This document shows positions 1 through 8,253 of a stretch of 64,000 bases of DNA, piece after piece (the first letter of the stretch is position 1; each line of letters starts with the position of its first letter). This DNA comes from Neobacillus niacini. GTDB lineage: Bacteria > Bacillota > Bacilli > Bacillales > Cytobacillaceae. The stretch spans positions 124,001 to 188,000 of the forward strand of contig NZ_JAMBOX010000006.1 in assembly GCF_023715785.1 (NCBI RefSeq). Direction: 5' to 3'. Position numbers and translations under genes: made by a program. Under the pieces are notes generated by a model. The model was not told the origin of the DNA. It saw nothing but the letters and a program-made list of their open reading frames with translations, and ran no database searches.

Positions 1-25
1 AAACTCATCAAGGAATGGAAGGCTA

Positions 26-1378
26 ATGGAAAAAATTTATCTTTACCATACCAATGATTTACATAGCCATTTGGAAAATTGGCCGCGAATCAAGCAATTT
101 TTACAAAAACAGCAAAAGCTGCACCAGGAAAGCGGGGAAGACAGTTTCCTGTTTGACATCGGTGATTTCATCGACCGCTGGCATCCATATACGGAGGCAA
201 CAATGGGCAAAGGAAATATAGCGCTATTAAATGAATGCTGCTATACTGCCGCCACAATTGGCAATAATGAGGGCGTCAATCTGCCTCACGACGATTTGGA
301 CAAGCTTTATAAGCATGCCGACTTTGATGTCCTTGTCGCGAATTTCTTTAATAAAGACGGCTCTTATCCTGACTGGGTAAAGCCTTATAAAATTTATCAG
401 ACGCCAACAGGAACAAAAGTCGGTGTTCTCGGGTTAACGGCCATGTTTGCCCAGCTTTACGATCAACTGGACTGGGAGCTGACAGAACCAATCGAGGAAT
501 TAAAAAAATGGGTTAAACAGCTTAAACAGGAGTCGGATTTGGTAATCCTTCTATCACATTTGGGCCTTCGGGACGATGAGAGGATTGCTTCCGAGTTCCC
601 TGAAATTGATGTCATTTTGGGCGCCCATACCCATCATGTGCTGGAGACCGGAGAGATGGTCGGCGACACTCTTATCGGGGCAGCGGGTAAGTATGGCTAT
701 TACGTTGGCCAGGTCATACTCGAGATAAACGACCAAAGGACGATCAGCAGTAAAAGTGCCTTACTTTTTAACGTGAACGACCTCCCGCCTGTCAAAAATG
801 AGGAGAGAGAGATTCAGTTATTTTTTGATAAAGGAAAAGATCTGTTATCACAGACCATTACGACTCTCCAGAGGCCGTTGGCAGCTGAACCTTTTAAGAA
901 AACGGACTTGGGCTTGTTGTTATGCCGCGCGGTAAAGGAATGGTGCCAGGCTGATTGTGCAATGATTAATGCAGGGCTGCTGTTGGGGCCGCTGGCAGGC
1001 GATGTAACGAAGTATGATTTGCTCACAATTTGCCCGCATCCGATCAATCCATGTGTTGTCGAGATAACCGGGGAGGAATTAATCGCTGTTATCGAAGAAT
1101 CATTAGATGAAACCCTCCATCATCGGCATATAAAAGGCCTGGGATTCCGAGGCGATAAATTGGGGATATTCATTTATGACGGGGTTGAATTCGTGGAGGG
1201 AAGGGTCCTAATTGGAGGAATGGAGCCTGCTCCAGAAAAAACATACACCTTAGCTTTGCCTGATATGTTTACATTCGGCCATTTTTTCAAGAGGGTTATT
1301 CCGCAAAAGGCCAAAAATTATTTTCTGCCGGAATTCATGCGCGATCTGCTGAAATGGAAGCTGCAGTCAATGTCCTAA
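26..1378 (+). CDS. yunD: YunD-like 5'-nucleotidase / metallophosphatase, 450 aa
   Basis: Two-domain 5'-nucleotidase family protein, which hydrolyses nucleotides or UDP-sugars with a two-metal centre. Visible metal-site blocks are HTNDLHSH (residues 8-15, Asp11 and His13), DIGDFID (44-50), GNNE (79-82), LLSHLG, and GAHTHH near residue 200. The C-terminal half (NAGLLLGPL onward) is the substrate-binding domain. No signal peptide is seen at the N-terminus, so it probably acts in the cytoplasm, unlike most secreted relatives. Length fits B. subtilis YunD (about 460 aa). The next gene, yunC, follows in the same direction 65 bp later, the arrangement known from B. subtilis. The real substrate is not visible from sequence. 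Confidence 0.88.
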   Translation: MEKIYLYHTNDLHSHLENWPRIKQFLQKQQKLHQESGEDSFLFDIGDFIDRWHPYTEATMGKGNIALLNECCYTAATIGNNEGVNLPHDDLDKLYKHADFDVLVANFFNKDGSYPDWVKPYKIYQTPTGTKVGVLGLTAMFAQLYDQLDWELTEPIEELKKWVKQLKQESDLVILLSHLGLRDDERIASEFPEIDVILGAHTHHVLETGEMVGDTLIGAAGKYGYYVGQVILEINDQRTISSKSALLFNVNDLPPVKNEEREIQLFFDKGKDLLSQTITTLQRPLAAEPFKKTDLGLLLCRAVKEWCQADCAMINAGLLLGPLAGDVTKYDLLTICPHPINPCVVEITGEELIAVIEESLDETLHHRHIKGLGFRGDKLGIFIYDGVEFVEGRVLIGGMEPAPEKTYTLALPDMFTFGHFFKRVIPQKAKNYFLPEFMRDLLKWKLQSMS

Positions 1379-1443
1379 ATTGGGACACACGCTTTTTAAC
1401 CTGCTTTCATACTGTGTTAGTAGGGAAAGGAGTGTGGAATCCT

Positions 1444-1746
1444 TTGATTAATCTATCACCAGTTGAAATTGAAGGCCATACGTTTTTGGCCGTTTCGGTG
1501 TTACTTCCTAAAACTACCCTGCTTGTCGTGACAAGCGAAAAAGGATATATTATGTGCGGTGCTTTGGATGTCGGGTTACTGAATGAAAAGTTAAAGGACC
1601 TCAAAGTCATTGCTGGCAGGGCTGTTGGCGTGCGGACGATTGAGCAGCTGTTAGATGCTCCGCTGGAGTCTGTAACACTCGAGGCAGAAAATTTGGGAAT
1701 CAAGAAAGGGATGATCGGCAAGGACGCCTTGCTGAAAATGCTGTAA
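1444..1746 (+). CDS. yunC: YunC family protein (DUF1805), 100 aa
   Basis: Small conserved Bacillus protein of unknown function. I place the start at a TTG (1444), because AAAGGAGTG lies a proper distance upstream and the resulting 100 aa matches the usual YunC length. A longer frame from an ATG at 1354 would overlap the end of yunD and add residues with no family character. The C-terminal part carries the DUF1805 pattern GYIMCGALDVGLLNEKL followed by an AGRAVGVRTIEQLLDAP segment. It forms a short unit with yunD and ends at a strong terminator. Confidence 0.85.
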   Translation: MINLSPVEIEGHTFLAVSVLLPKTTLLVVTSEKGYIMCGALDVGLLNEKLKDLKVIAGRAVGVRTIEQLLDAPLESVTLEAENLGIKKGMIGKDALLKML

Positions 1747-1748
1747 AA

Positions 1749-1776
1749 AGTCTGCCTTTAAGGCAGGCTTTTATTT
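1749..1776 (+). terminator. terminator after yunC
   Basis: Stem CTGCC/GGCAG, extended by A/T pairs, followed by a T-rich run directly after the yunC stop codon. Confidence 0.8.
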
Positions 1777-1852
1777 TTACCCTACTTGTTCAAACATTAG
1801 TGGGCTAGACCACCTCCTTAAAGCATACATATAGCTTGAAGGGGTGATTTTT

Positions 1853-2644
1853 TTGGCAAAGTTTCGCAGAAGGCTATCAAAGCGTGGACCATTGCCCTTC
1901 CGCTATGTCATTCTAATAACAATCGTATTTTTTCTGTTTACGACCGCTATTGGAATCTTGCTTGTCAACAAGGGAATCGAACCGACTTTGATGCGATATG
2001 CAACATCTGAAACCCGAAATATTGCATCCCTTGTTATTAATAGAGCCATTACAAAACGAACAACCAATGTGGGGGAAAATAATAATGTCATCCAAATTAT
2101 CCCCAGTGCAGATGGCTCGAAAGAAAATGCGCAATTAAATACAGATTTGATTAATAGGGTTTTAGCTGAAACAACAGCACAAATTCAAAAAAACTTAAAG
2201 TCTGCCAAAGCAGGCAATATTGCCTCATTGGAGCAGTTAACCGACGTGGAAATTGAGACAGAAGACACCTCGTCAGAAGATGGGATTGTATGGTATGTTC
2301 CGCTCGGGCAAGCCACCAATATCACTTTATTGGGGAACCTCGGTCCGAAAATCCCAGTTAAATTTCATGCTATCGGTGAGGTTGAACCTGATGTTCATAT
2401 CGAAACGGAGCCAATTGGAATCAACAACACGTGGATTAAAGTTTCGGTAGAGATCGAAGTATCTGTGCAAATTATTACCCCATTTGCAACAGAGATTACA
2501 AAGCTAAAGCAGACCATACCTGTGGGCGGCACCTTGATACAGGGGGAAGTCCCGCAATTTTATAATAGCGGCGGAGATTCAACGCTTTCCATTCCTGTTC
2601 CGGAAAAGAAAGCAAAACCAACAAAAAAATCAGGAGGAGAATAA
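1853..2644 (+). CDS. yunB: sporulation protein YunB
   Basis: YunB is a sporulation protein made in the mother cell (sigma-E regulon in B. subtilis; family knowledge). One N-terminal transmembrane segment is clear (YVILITIVFFLFTTAIGILLV). A long extracytoplasmic domain follows with a conserved block near IVWYVPLGQATNITLLGNLG. The tail is lysine-rich (KKAKPTKKSGGE). I choose the TTG at 1853 because AAGGGGTGA sits about seven bases upstream; a GTG at 1844 lies inside that ribosome site. The gene is convergent with lytH, and the two share a terminator. Confidence 0.85.
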   Translation: MAKFRRRLSKRGPLPFRYVILITIVFFLFTTAIGILLVNKGIEPTLMRYATSETRNIASLVINRAITKRTTNVGENNNVIQIIPSADGSKENAQLNTDLINRVLAETTAQIQKNLKSAKAGNIASLEQLTDVEIETEDTSSEDGIVWYVPLGQATNITLLGNLGPKIPVKFHAIGEVEPDVHIETEPIGINNTWIKVSVEIEVSVQIITPFATEITKLKQTIPVGGTLIQGEVPQFYNSGGDSTLSIPVPEKKAKPTKKSGGE

Positions 2645-2673
2645 AGGACTGTCCATTTTGTGCGGACAGTCCT
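2645..2673. terminator. bidirectional terminator, yunB/lytH
   Basis: Perfect 10-bp inverted repeat AGGACTGTCC / GGACAGTCCT with a 9-nt loop. It overlaps the lytH stop codon and serves both convergent genes. Confidence 0.8.
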
Positions 2674-3673
2674 ATTTCTTCACGGCACGGGCCCGTTCAA
2701 GCCGTTTCCATTTTGCCAAATGCGGATACGGATCAAAAGACCATTCGGTAATTCCGTTGTCCTTATACATCCCATAGTGCAAATGCGGCGGGAATTTCCC
2801 GGAGGTTCCTGGTGGTCCATAGCCGGAGCTTCCTACTCCGCCAATCAGCATGCCAGGTTCAACAATTTGCCCAACCTTCAAATCCTTCGCAAAGCCGCTT
2901 AGATGGGCAAAGTAATGATAGTTGTTGTTAATATCTCGAATTCCGATTCTCCAGCCGCCAAACTTGTTCCAGCCCTTGATTTCAATGACACCGTAACAGG
3001 TGGCCCTGACCGGAACGCCGTATCCGGCGAAAATGTCGGTGCCTTCATGAATTCTGCGTCCCCCCCAGCCGCGGGCGTCTCCCCACGTGCTGCGATAGCT
3101 ATGATTGCTGCGGAGCGGAACAGGAAATACGTTTGCATCCAAATTAAGCCGTCCATAATGGCGGTAGATTTTTGCGTAATTGGCAATGCTGCCTACTGTT
3201 CGGTCGCGGCGGTAATAATTCCATAACCCGATTTTAATATTATCATGGTCAACACCATAAGAAAGAAGGTACTTGGCAAATGCATATAAGACATCCTCGT
3301 CGCTTTTGAGGCTAGCCTTTCCATCACCATCCCCATCAACACCCATTCCATGAAAAAAAGAGATGATTGCAGGGTCTTCCTCGGCAAGGTTCGGGTTGGT
3401 CAATCCTACCCATACCTCAGGCTTAAAATAGATGGCGATAAGACGATCCGGCTTAGGCAAGTCACGACGAACGTTACGCACATTTCGTTCATATTGATCA
3501 ATTGCCGCCAGGTAGTACCATGGAATTTGCGTAACTGTTTCAACTTTTTTATAAAGCTCCATTCGTTCCCAATAAGGGTCGATTTCACTGGCATAAGCAT
3601 TTCTTGGAACAATTATTGAAGTAAAGAACAAAAGGAACGTTCCAATCATCAGAACAGCCCTCACAGGAATCAT
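2672..3673 (-). CDS. lytH: LytH-like M23 peptidase, sporulation cell-wall enzyme, 333 aa
   Basis: B. subtilis LytH is a mother-cell L-Ala-D-Glu peptidase that trims spore cortex peptides. This protein has a signal peptide (hydrophobic 5-22, likely cut near AYA/SE at 28-29). The C-terminal half is a LytM/M23 domain with zinc ligands HEGTD (His209, Asp213) and HLH (297-299), and YFAH (His257). The N-terminal half resembles the transglycosylase-type fold and contains a calcium-loop-like stretch VDGDGDGKASLKSDED (112-127). Length agrees with B. subtilis LytH (about 326 aa). It is transcribed away from lipA; the shared upstream region holds the 21-bp repeat array. Confidence 0.87.
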   Translation of the reverse strand: MIPVRAVLMIGTFLLFFTSIIVPRNAYASEIDPYWERMELYKKVETVTQIPWYYLAAIDQYERNVRNVRRDLPKPDRLIAIYFKPEVWVGLTNPNLAEEDPAIISFFHGMGVDGDGDGKASLKSDEDVLYAFAKYLLSYGVDHDNIKIGLWNYYRRDRTVGSIANYAKIYRHYGRLNLDANVFPVPLRSNHSYRSTWGDARGWGGRRIHEGTDIFAGYGVPVRATCYGVIEIKGWNKFGGWRIGIRDINNNYHYFAHLSGFAKDLKVGQIVEPGMLIGGVGSSGYGPPGTSGKFPPHLHYGMYKDNGITEWSFDPYPHLAKWKRLERARAVKK

Positions 3674-3754
3674 CCTTCCCTTTAAATGTACAAAATTAGT
3701 TTATGGAACCTAGGAAATTTCATAATGGTTAATATATGGTAATCAAAAGGTATT

Positions 3755-3880
3755 CGCCGGATTTGGTGAGTATTTCGCCAAACTTAGGCGTATTTTCGCC
3801 GAACTTGAGGATGTTTTCGCCGAACTTATGGAGTATTTCGTCGAATTCACATCGTATTTGCCAAACCTCTTTTGAAGCCC
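3755..3880. repeat. degenerate 21-bp tandem array, about 6 units
   Basis: Six units start at about 3755, 3776, 3797, 3818, 3839 and 3860, exactly 21 bp apart. The common core is TTCGCCGAACTT followed by a purine-rich tail such as GAGGATG. Units drift outward from the best-kept central pair. The array lies in the region between lytH (leftward) and lipA (rightward). Because 21 bp is seven codons it leaves open frames on both strands, with heptapeptide-like repeats KFGENIL/KFGENTP/KFGEILT on minus; I do not regard these as genes. Confidence 0.85.
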
Positions 3881-3971
3881 CGCAAACAAACCCCTTCGCT
3901 TGTCGTTCCATCCCCGGTATGTTAAAGTGACAAAAGAAGATGTTGTTTTTGATCATATAAGGGGTGTAATC

Positions 3972-4895
3972 ATGAGCAAGCAAGAAGAAATTTTACGAAA
4001 ACCGGAATGGTTAAAAATAAAGCTAAATACAAATGAGTCTTACACTGGCTTAAAAAAATTAATGAGGGAAAAAAATCTACATACGGTATGTGAGGAAGCG
4101 CGCTGCCCGAATATCCATGAATGCTGGGGGGCAAGAAGGACGGCAACGTTTATGATTCTTGGCGACACTTGTACCAGAGCCTGCCGTTTCTGCGCAGTAA
4201 AAACTGGCCTGCCGACCGAACTTGATTTGCAGGAGCCGGAACGGGTTGCAGACTCGGTTCAGCTTATGAACCTGAAGCATGTGGTCGTCACTGCTGTGGC
4301 CCGCGATGACCTGAAGGATGGCGGTGCAGCCGTTTTTGCAGAAACCATCAGGGCAATTCGCCGCAAGAATCCATTTACCAGCATTGAAGTGCTTCCGTCA
4401 GATATGGGCGGAAAAGAAGAAAATTTGAAAATGCTGATGGATGCGAAGCCGGATATTCTGAATCACAATATTGAAACTGTCAGACGTTTAACTCCAAGAG
4501 TCCGCGCCCGGGCCAAATATGATCGTTCTCTTGAGTTCCTGCGCCGCGCCAAAGAAATGCAGCCAAGCATCCCGACTAAATCCAGCCTGATGATTGGCCT
4601 TGGGGAGACAAAGGAAGAGATTATCGAGGTCATGGACGACCTGCGCGCGAACAATGTGGATATCATGACGATTGGCCAGTACCTGCAGCCAACCAAAGGT
4701 CACTTAAAGGTTGAAAAATATTACAGCCCAGCTGAATTTAATGAACTGCGGGAGATTGCTCTCAGCAAAGGCTTCAGTCACTGTGAAGCAGGTCCGCTCG
4801 TCCGTTCTTCATACCACGCCGATGAGCAAGTCAATGCTGCTGCAAAGCATAAACAGATGCTTGGAGAGCATACACAAAACGCCCAGGAAGCATAA
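3972..4895 (+). CDS. lipA: lipoyl synthase, 307 aa
   Basis: Radical-SAM enzyme that inserts two sulfurs into octanoyl groups on lipoate-dependent enzymes (PDH, OGDH, GcvH). Both Fe-S clusters can be read: the auxiliary cluster [12 protein letters not shown] and the radical SAM motif CTRACRFC. Further family blocks are [29 protein letters not shown] and [14 protein letters not shown]. The start is the ATG at 3972, preceded by AAGGGGTGTAATC; in-frame starts upstream lack a ribosome site. Length fits Bacillus LipA. It is a single-gene unit closed by a terminator. Confidence 0.95.
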   Translation: MSKQEEILRKPEWLKIKLNTNESYTGLKKLMREKNLHTVCEEARCPNIHECWGARRTATFMILGDTCTRACRFCAVKTGLPTELDLQEPERVADSVQLMNLKHVVVTAVARDDLKDGGAAVFAETIRAIRRKNPFTSIEVLPSDMGGKEENLKMLMDAKPDILNHNIETVRRLTPRVRARAKYDRSLEFLRRAKEMQPSIPTKSSLMIGLGETKEEIIEVMDDLRANNVDIMTIGQYLQPTKGHLKVEKYYSPAEFNELREIALSKGFSHCEAGPLVRSSYHADEQVNAAAKHKQMLGEHTQNAQEA

Positions 4896-4903
4896 AGAAA
4901 TAA

Positions 4904-4940
4904 AGGAGTTCGGCCCATTACTCGGGTCAGAACTCCTTTT
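4904..4940 (+). terminator. terminator after lipA
   Basis: AGGAGTTC / GAACTCCT stem with an inner GGCCC/GGGTC pairing and a T run. Confidence 0.8.
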
Positions 4941-4945
4941 TATAA

Positions 4946-5060
4946 TCCAGCTCCAGCACCTAGCCCCTCGAGGTCTTAAGCCGTCCCCCTCGAGGGCAGG
5001 CCCATCCTGCGGGTTACGTCTTAAGCTTATCGGGGCTGATCGAGGCGCTTCCGCTTTTTA
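4946..5060. repeat. Bacillus-type interspersed repeat (bcr1-like)
   Basis: Starts with the characteristic CCAGCTCCAGCACCTAGCCC and ends with GATCGAGGCGCTTCCGCTTT. The arms AGCCCCTCGAGGTCTTAAG and CTTAAGCTTATCGGGGCT are imperfect inverted copies, so the whole folds as a long hairpin. It resembles the bcr-type repeats common between Bacillus genes. It sits between the lipA terminator and the end of yutC. Family membership is from memory of the motif. Confidence 0.6.
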
Positions 5061-5062
5061 AA

Positions 5063-5704
5063 TTATCGATTTGTCATTGTCCGGTTAGAATCATCCGGTG
5101 TTAGGCCATTTTCGTCCTCACTGTCGTTCATCCGGTAGCCCTGCGGTGATTTTTTCATTTGTTTTATTACCTGATTGACCGAGTCGCGCGCTTTTCTATT
5201 GGTTGAATCAAAGCTTGCCAAATTTTCGACATCCTGCATTAAGGCTTTATTGTCACTGACATACACATGGTAAAATCTTGGGACGACAGACATGGCGGTT
5301 CTTTTTACCTGATCGGCTGTCATTTTGCGATCCTTTGAATTGGTATCATAGGCCACCAATACTTCCTGGTCGGTAACAAGGGTCGCAACATCGCTGACAT
5401 GTGGAATATTGACACTTAACTTGCTGATAACGTTAGCTACCTGTTCGCGGTCAAGCGCTGAATAGGTGTCATTGGCGGTGTTGTCGTTCATCAAAGGGCT
5501 TTTCTGATGACGGACAAACCCATAGGAGGTACTGACGTTGCGAACATCCTTTGCTGCTCCCTCACGGTAAAGTTCGTGGCGTTTATTGTTTACATTAATG
5601 GTATTGCCGCTTTCCTCATAGACATCGCGGTTGGCCGTGTCCTTCTGGCAGCCGGCGAGCGCTGTCAGCGTACACAGTCCCGCGATTACGACTAGCTTTT
5701 TCAA
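5063..5704 (-). CDS. yutC: YutC-like YhcN/YlaJ family sporulation lipoprotein, 213 aa
   Basis: Lipoprotein with a short lipid-signal sequence ending in the lipobox TALAGC, so it should be anchored in the membrane. The domain contains family patterns AANVISKLSV-like (VANVISKLSVNIPHVSDVATLVT), DQEVLVAYDT and VVPRFYHVYVSDN seen in the YhcN/YlaJ sporulation group. I place the start at a TTG (5702-5704), eight bases after AAAGGAGGTG; an ATG further upstream precedes the ribosome site. Location next to lipA and yutD matches B. subtilis yutC. Exact role in the spore is unknown. Confidence 0.78.
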   Translation of the reverse strand: MKKLVVIAGLCTLTALAGCQKDTANRDVYEESGNTINVNNKRHELYREGAAKDVRNVSTSYGFVRHQKSPLMNDNTANDTYSALDREQVANVISKLSVNIPHVSDVATLVTDQEVLVAYDTNSKDRKMTADQVKRTAMSVVPRFYHVYVSDNKALMQDVENLASFDSTNRKARDSVNQVIKQMKKSPQGYRMNDSEDENGLTPDDSNRTMTNR

Positions 5705-5821
5705 TGTGAAAACACCTCCTTTTATTAGAATTTCCATACGGGATGTTTTTTTTCTTAGTAATTCATGGTGAATCGGTTATAATGGAGTTTAGAACCGCTG
5801 GCAAAAAAGAGGTGACAAGGT

Positions 5822-6097
5822 ATGGTAACGATCAATAATTTACATTACGAACTGGTGCAGGAGTTTCGCGACGGCTTTAACGAGGATGCGCTGAAAGCCA
5901 GGTATAGCGATATTCTGTCCAGATATGACTACATTGTCGGTGATTGGGGATACGGCCAGCTTCGCCTGAAAGGCTTCTTTGATGACCAAAACCAAAAAGC
6001 AACCTTTGATACAAAAATCAGTACATTAAGCGAATACCTTTATGAATACTGTAATTTTGGCTGTGCTTATTTTGTGTTGAAAAAGGTAAAAAAATAA
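5822..6097 (+). CDS. yutD: YutD family protein, 91 aa
   Basis: Small cytoplasmic protein of the YutD family (DUF1027), function unknown. Recognisable blocks are FNEDALKARYSDIL, YDYIVGDWGYGQLRLKGF and a Cys-containing end YCNFGCAYFVLKK. The start has AAAGAGGTGACAAGGT upstream. A TATAAT at 5778-5783 with TTAGTA 17 bp before it is a plausible but weak promoter. The terminator follows at once, so it is a single-gene unit. Confidence 0.85.
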   Translation: MVTINNLHYELVQEFRDGFNEDALKARYSDILSRYDYIVGDWGYGQLRLKGFFDDQNQKATFDTKISTLSEYLYEYCNFGCAYFVLKKVKK

Positions 6098-6126
6098 AAC
6101 GAAGGGCAAATGCTCCTTCGTTTTTT
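6097..6126. terminator. terminator after yutD
   Basis: AACGAAGG / CCTTCGTT stem with an A-run before and a T-run after, so it can work in both directions for the convergent genes. Confidence 0.8.
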
Positions 6127-6418
6127 ACGCTTCATTATTATTATACGGTGCCTGTTCATCGGTTGATTTATTATCATGCGGTGGATGGGCGCCTGGCACT
6201 TGCCGAGGGAGATCTTGGTGCAGCGATTTAAATTCGTAATTAAAGCTGCTGTAGCGGCGCTGCCCTTCCTTCCAAGGGGTGCTTTTCAATTCAACGGGTT
6301 CATTTTGCCTGAATGGCGACCCAAAGGGCCCGTCGGGGAATTCTTCAGCAGTCAGATAATTCCGCTGTTTTTCCACATTGGAAAAATCACCGTACTTCTC
6401 AGCATCCTTTTCAGCCAT
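6125..6418 (-). CDS. conserved small hydrophilic protein, 97 aa
   Basis: Small cytosolic Bacillaceae protein of unknown function. It is rich in charged and polar residues, with blocks YLTAEEFPDGPFGSP, STPWKEGQRRYSSFNYEF and LHQDLPRQVPGAHPPHDN, the last ending in a disordered tail. The ATG at 6418 has AAAGGAGTG eight bases upstream; a GTG nine bases earlier is too close to that site. No membrane segment or metal motif is visible. I recall close relatives annotated only as hypothetical cytosolic proteins. Confidence 0.75.
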   Translation of the reverse strand: MAEKDAEKYGDFSNVEKQRNYLTAEEFPDGPFGSPFRQNEPVELKSTPWKEGQRRYSSFNYEFKSLHQDLPRQVPGAHPPHDNKSTDEQAPYNNNEA

Positions 6419-6475
6419 GTGGCTCACTCCTTTTTTCTATAGTATCTCTAAAGGAGCGAGAAAGCATGAGCTTAT

Positions 6476-6742
6476 TTAGATGATTTCAATCAGAAAAGAT
6501 TTCAATTCCTCTGCTTCTTCTTCATTCAATTGAAAGGCATACTCCAAGTAGCCCTCTTCCTGCAAGTCATCCTGGCCAATAATCGCAAAACGGTTTCCCT
6601 GCATATTTAAAACAAGCGACTTGCCATAATGGCGGTCGGATTTGATGATGGCTAAATCATAGCGCTGGTTTTCACCCACAAAGCTGACAAACCTTGTCCT
6701 TGTATTTTCCGTATCATCATATAAGAAAAAACGATCTACCAT
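6476..6742 (-). CDS. DUF3055 domain protein (SAV0927-like), 88 aa
   Basis: Matches the DUF3055 pattern: start VDRFFLYDDTENT, core RTRFVSFVGENQRYDLAII, then GKSLVLNMQGNRFAIIGQDDL and an acidic helical end EEEAEELKSFL. Function unknown; probably a small alpha/beta cytosolic protein. The ribosome site AAAGGAGACTGTT precedes the ATG. It is transcribed toward the smaller conserved gene to its left and may share a transcript with it (57 bp gap). Confidence 0.75.
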   Translation of the reverse strand: MVDRFFLYDDTENTRTRFVSFVGENQRYDLAIIKSDRHYGKSLVLNMQGNRFAIIGQDDLQEEGYLEYAFQLNEEEAEELKSFLIEII

Positions 6743-6923
6743 AACAGTCTCCTTTATCAGTCCTATTGAACACCTTCTATCATATCAAAATAATCTTGAG
6801 GAAGGGAAGCTTTGAGGATTTTCCCAACATAGTCTGAAAAAAATGCTGTAAAAAAAATAGAATAATGTAAAAATATGTTACAATATACCTAACTATGATG
6901 TCTGAAGCTAAAGAGGGAAACTT

Positions 6924-8225
6924 ATGATCCGCCGCTCCATCGACAAAGTGAAAGAAATAATGCAATGGGGAAAGCTTCTGTTGCCTCTTTCTTCATTACG
7001 ATTTTATCCGCCTAAATTCGTGCTGCGAAATCCAGTATTAGAGGGAGTCGTCACCGCTTTTCAAACGGGACATGAGGTGGCCGTTATTGTGTTTAATCTG
7101 CAAAATGTCGCCGAGTTGGCCGAACAGCTTGGGGAGAACCAGCATCGTCATTTGCAAAGGCAGATTAAGAAGGCATTTAGGGAAGTTGTAATAGAAGAAC
7201 TGGATGAACAGGATATTATCTCCCTTCATGATTATTATGGGGATGGACTTACCTTAGTCGTTCAGGTGGATCATGATTGCCATTACATATCCGAAATGGA
7301 CCGAATCATGAAGAACTTGACAAACCAGGTGGAAAAAAGGCTGCATAAGCTTTACCAATCGATTCAGCTTCAGTTTGAAACGGGTTATATGTTCGTTGAC
7401 AAAAAACATTACTCGATTCAGGAATCGATGGAAAAAGCGCAGCGGCAGGCGATTGCCATGGCCGAGAAAAGACTTGCCGCCAAATATGACAGCATGTTTT
7501 ATACAATCAATAAAATTATTTCCCAAAAGAATATTAAGCTGCTGGCACAGCCGATTATTGATGTTGCCACAAATGAAATCCGGGCGTGGGAAATGCTGAC
7601 CCGCGGTCCAAAAGGAACGGCGTTGGAGAGTCCTTTGCCGTTATTTTCCGTTGCCAGACAGACTGGGACGCTCTATGAACTAGAAATGATTGTCCTTGAA
7701 AAAGCGTTGGAACAAATAAAGGCAGCCAAATGCCGTGATGATGTCTTCATTAATTTTACTCCGATCACACTTGGGAACATTCGCTTCACCAGGGATGTAA
7801 AAATTCTGCTCCAGCGCGTTCGCACCATTCTGCCGACACAGATCATCATTGAAGTAACGGAAAATGATTCAATCGAAGGGCTCAAAGATTTCATTTATAA
7901 TATAAAAATGTTACGATTAATGGGGTTCCGAATTGCAATTGATGATACAGGTGCCGGATATTCCAATTTGAGTACGATTAGTGAGATTATGCCTGATATC
8001 ATTAAAATTGACCGATCCCTTATTTCAGATATCGATAAAAATTCTTTAAAGGAATCCATGCTTAAGGGGTTATTGCTGGTGGCTAGGGAAGCAGGTTCCC
8101 TCGTTGTTGCCGAAGGAATCGAAAGTGAGGAGGAAGCCTCAGTCCTGACCCGCAATAAGGTTGACCTCGCCCAAGGCAATTTTTACGCTCCGCCAACGGT
8201 GTTGATGAGGGAAATGGCAACGTAG
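6924..8225 (+). CDS. EAL-domain c-di-GMP phosphodiesterase with degenerate GGDEF-like N-terminus, 433 aa
   Basis: The C-terminal half (about 195-430) is an EAL domain. The catalytic set looks complete: ExLxR as EMLTR (Glu223), Asn277 in FINFTP, Glu310 in IEVTEN, Asp340-Asp341 in IDDTGAGYSN, Lys361 in IKIDRS, Glu397/Glu400 in AEGIES and Gln417 in AQGNF. It should therefore cleave c-di-GMP. The N-terminal half resembles a cyclase fold but has YYGDG (104-108) where GGDEF would be, so it is likely a sensory or GTP-binding remnant. No membrane segment, so cytoplasmic. AAAGAGGGA precedes the ATG. yutE follows 28 bp later, probably on the same transcript. Confidence 0.87.
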   Translation: MIRRSIDKVKEIMQWGKLLLPLSSLRFYPPKFVLRNPVLEGVVTAFQTGHEVAVIVFNLQNVAELAEQLGENQHRHLQRQIKKAFREVVIEELDEQDIISLHDYYGDGLTLVVQVDHDCHYISEMDRIMKNLTNQVEKRLHKLYQSIQLQFETGYMFVDKKHYSIQESMEKAQRQAIAMAEKRLAAKYDSMFYTINKIISQKNIKLLAQPIIDVATNEIRAWEMLTRGPKGTALESPLPLFSVARQTGTLYELEMIVLEKALEQIKAAKCRDDVFINFTPITLGNIRFTRDVKILLQRVRTILPTQIIIEVTENDSIEGLKDFIYNIKMLRLMGFRIAIDDTGAGYSNLSTISEIMPDIIKIDRSLISDIDKNSLKESMLKGLLLVAREAGSLVVAEGIESEEEASVLTRNKVDLAQGNFYAPPTVLMREMAT

Positions 8226-8253
8226 ATTGATGATGATGAAGGAAGTGGAGTAC

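Noticed and set aside
2899..3226. Genes antisense to or shifted within lytH
   Set aside because: Shadow frames of the M23 coding region, without ribosome sites or family features.
3729..3983. Repeat protein on the minus strand with KFGEN-type heptads
   Set aside because: Same artefact of a 21-bp array; it overlaps the lipA start and lacks a ribosome site.
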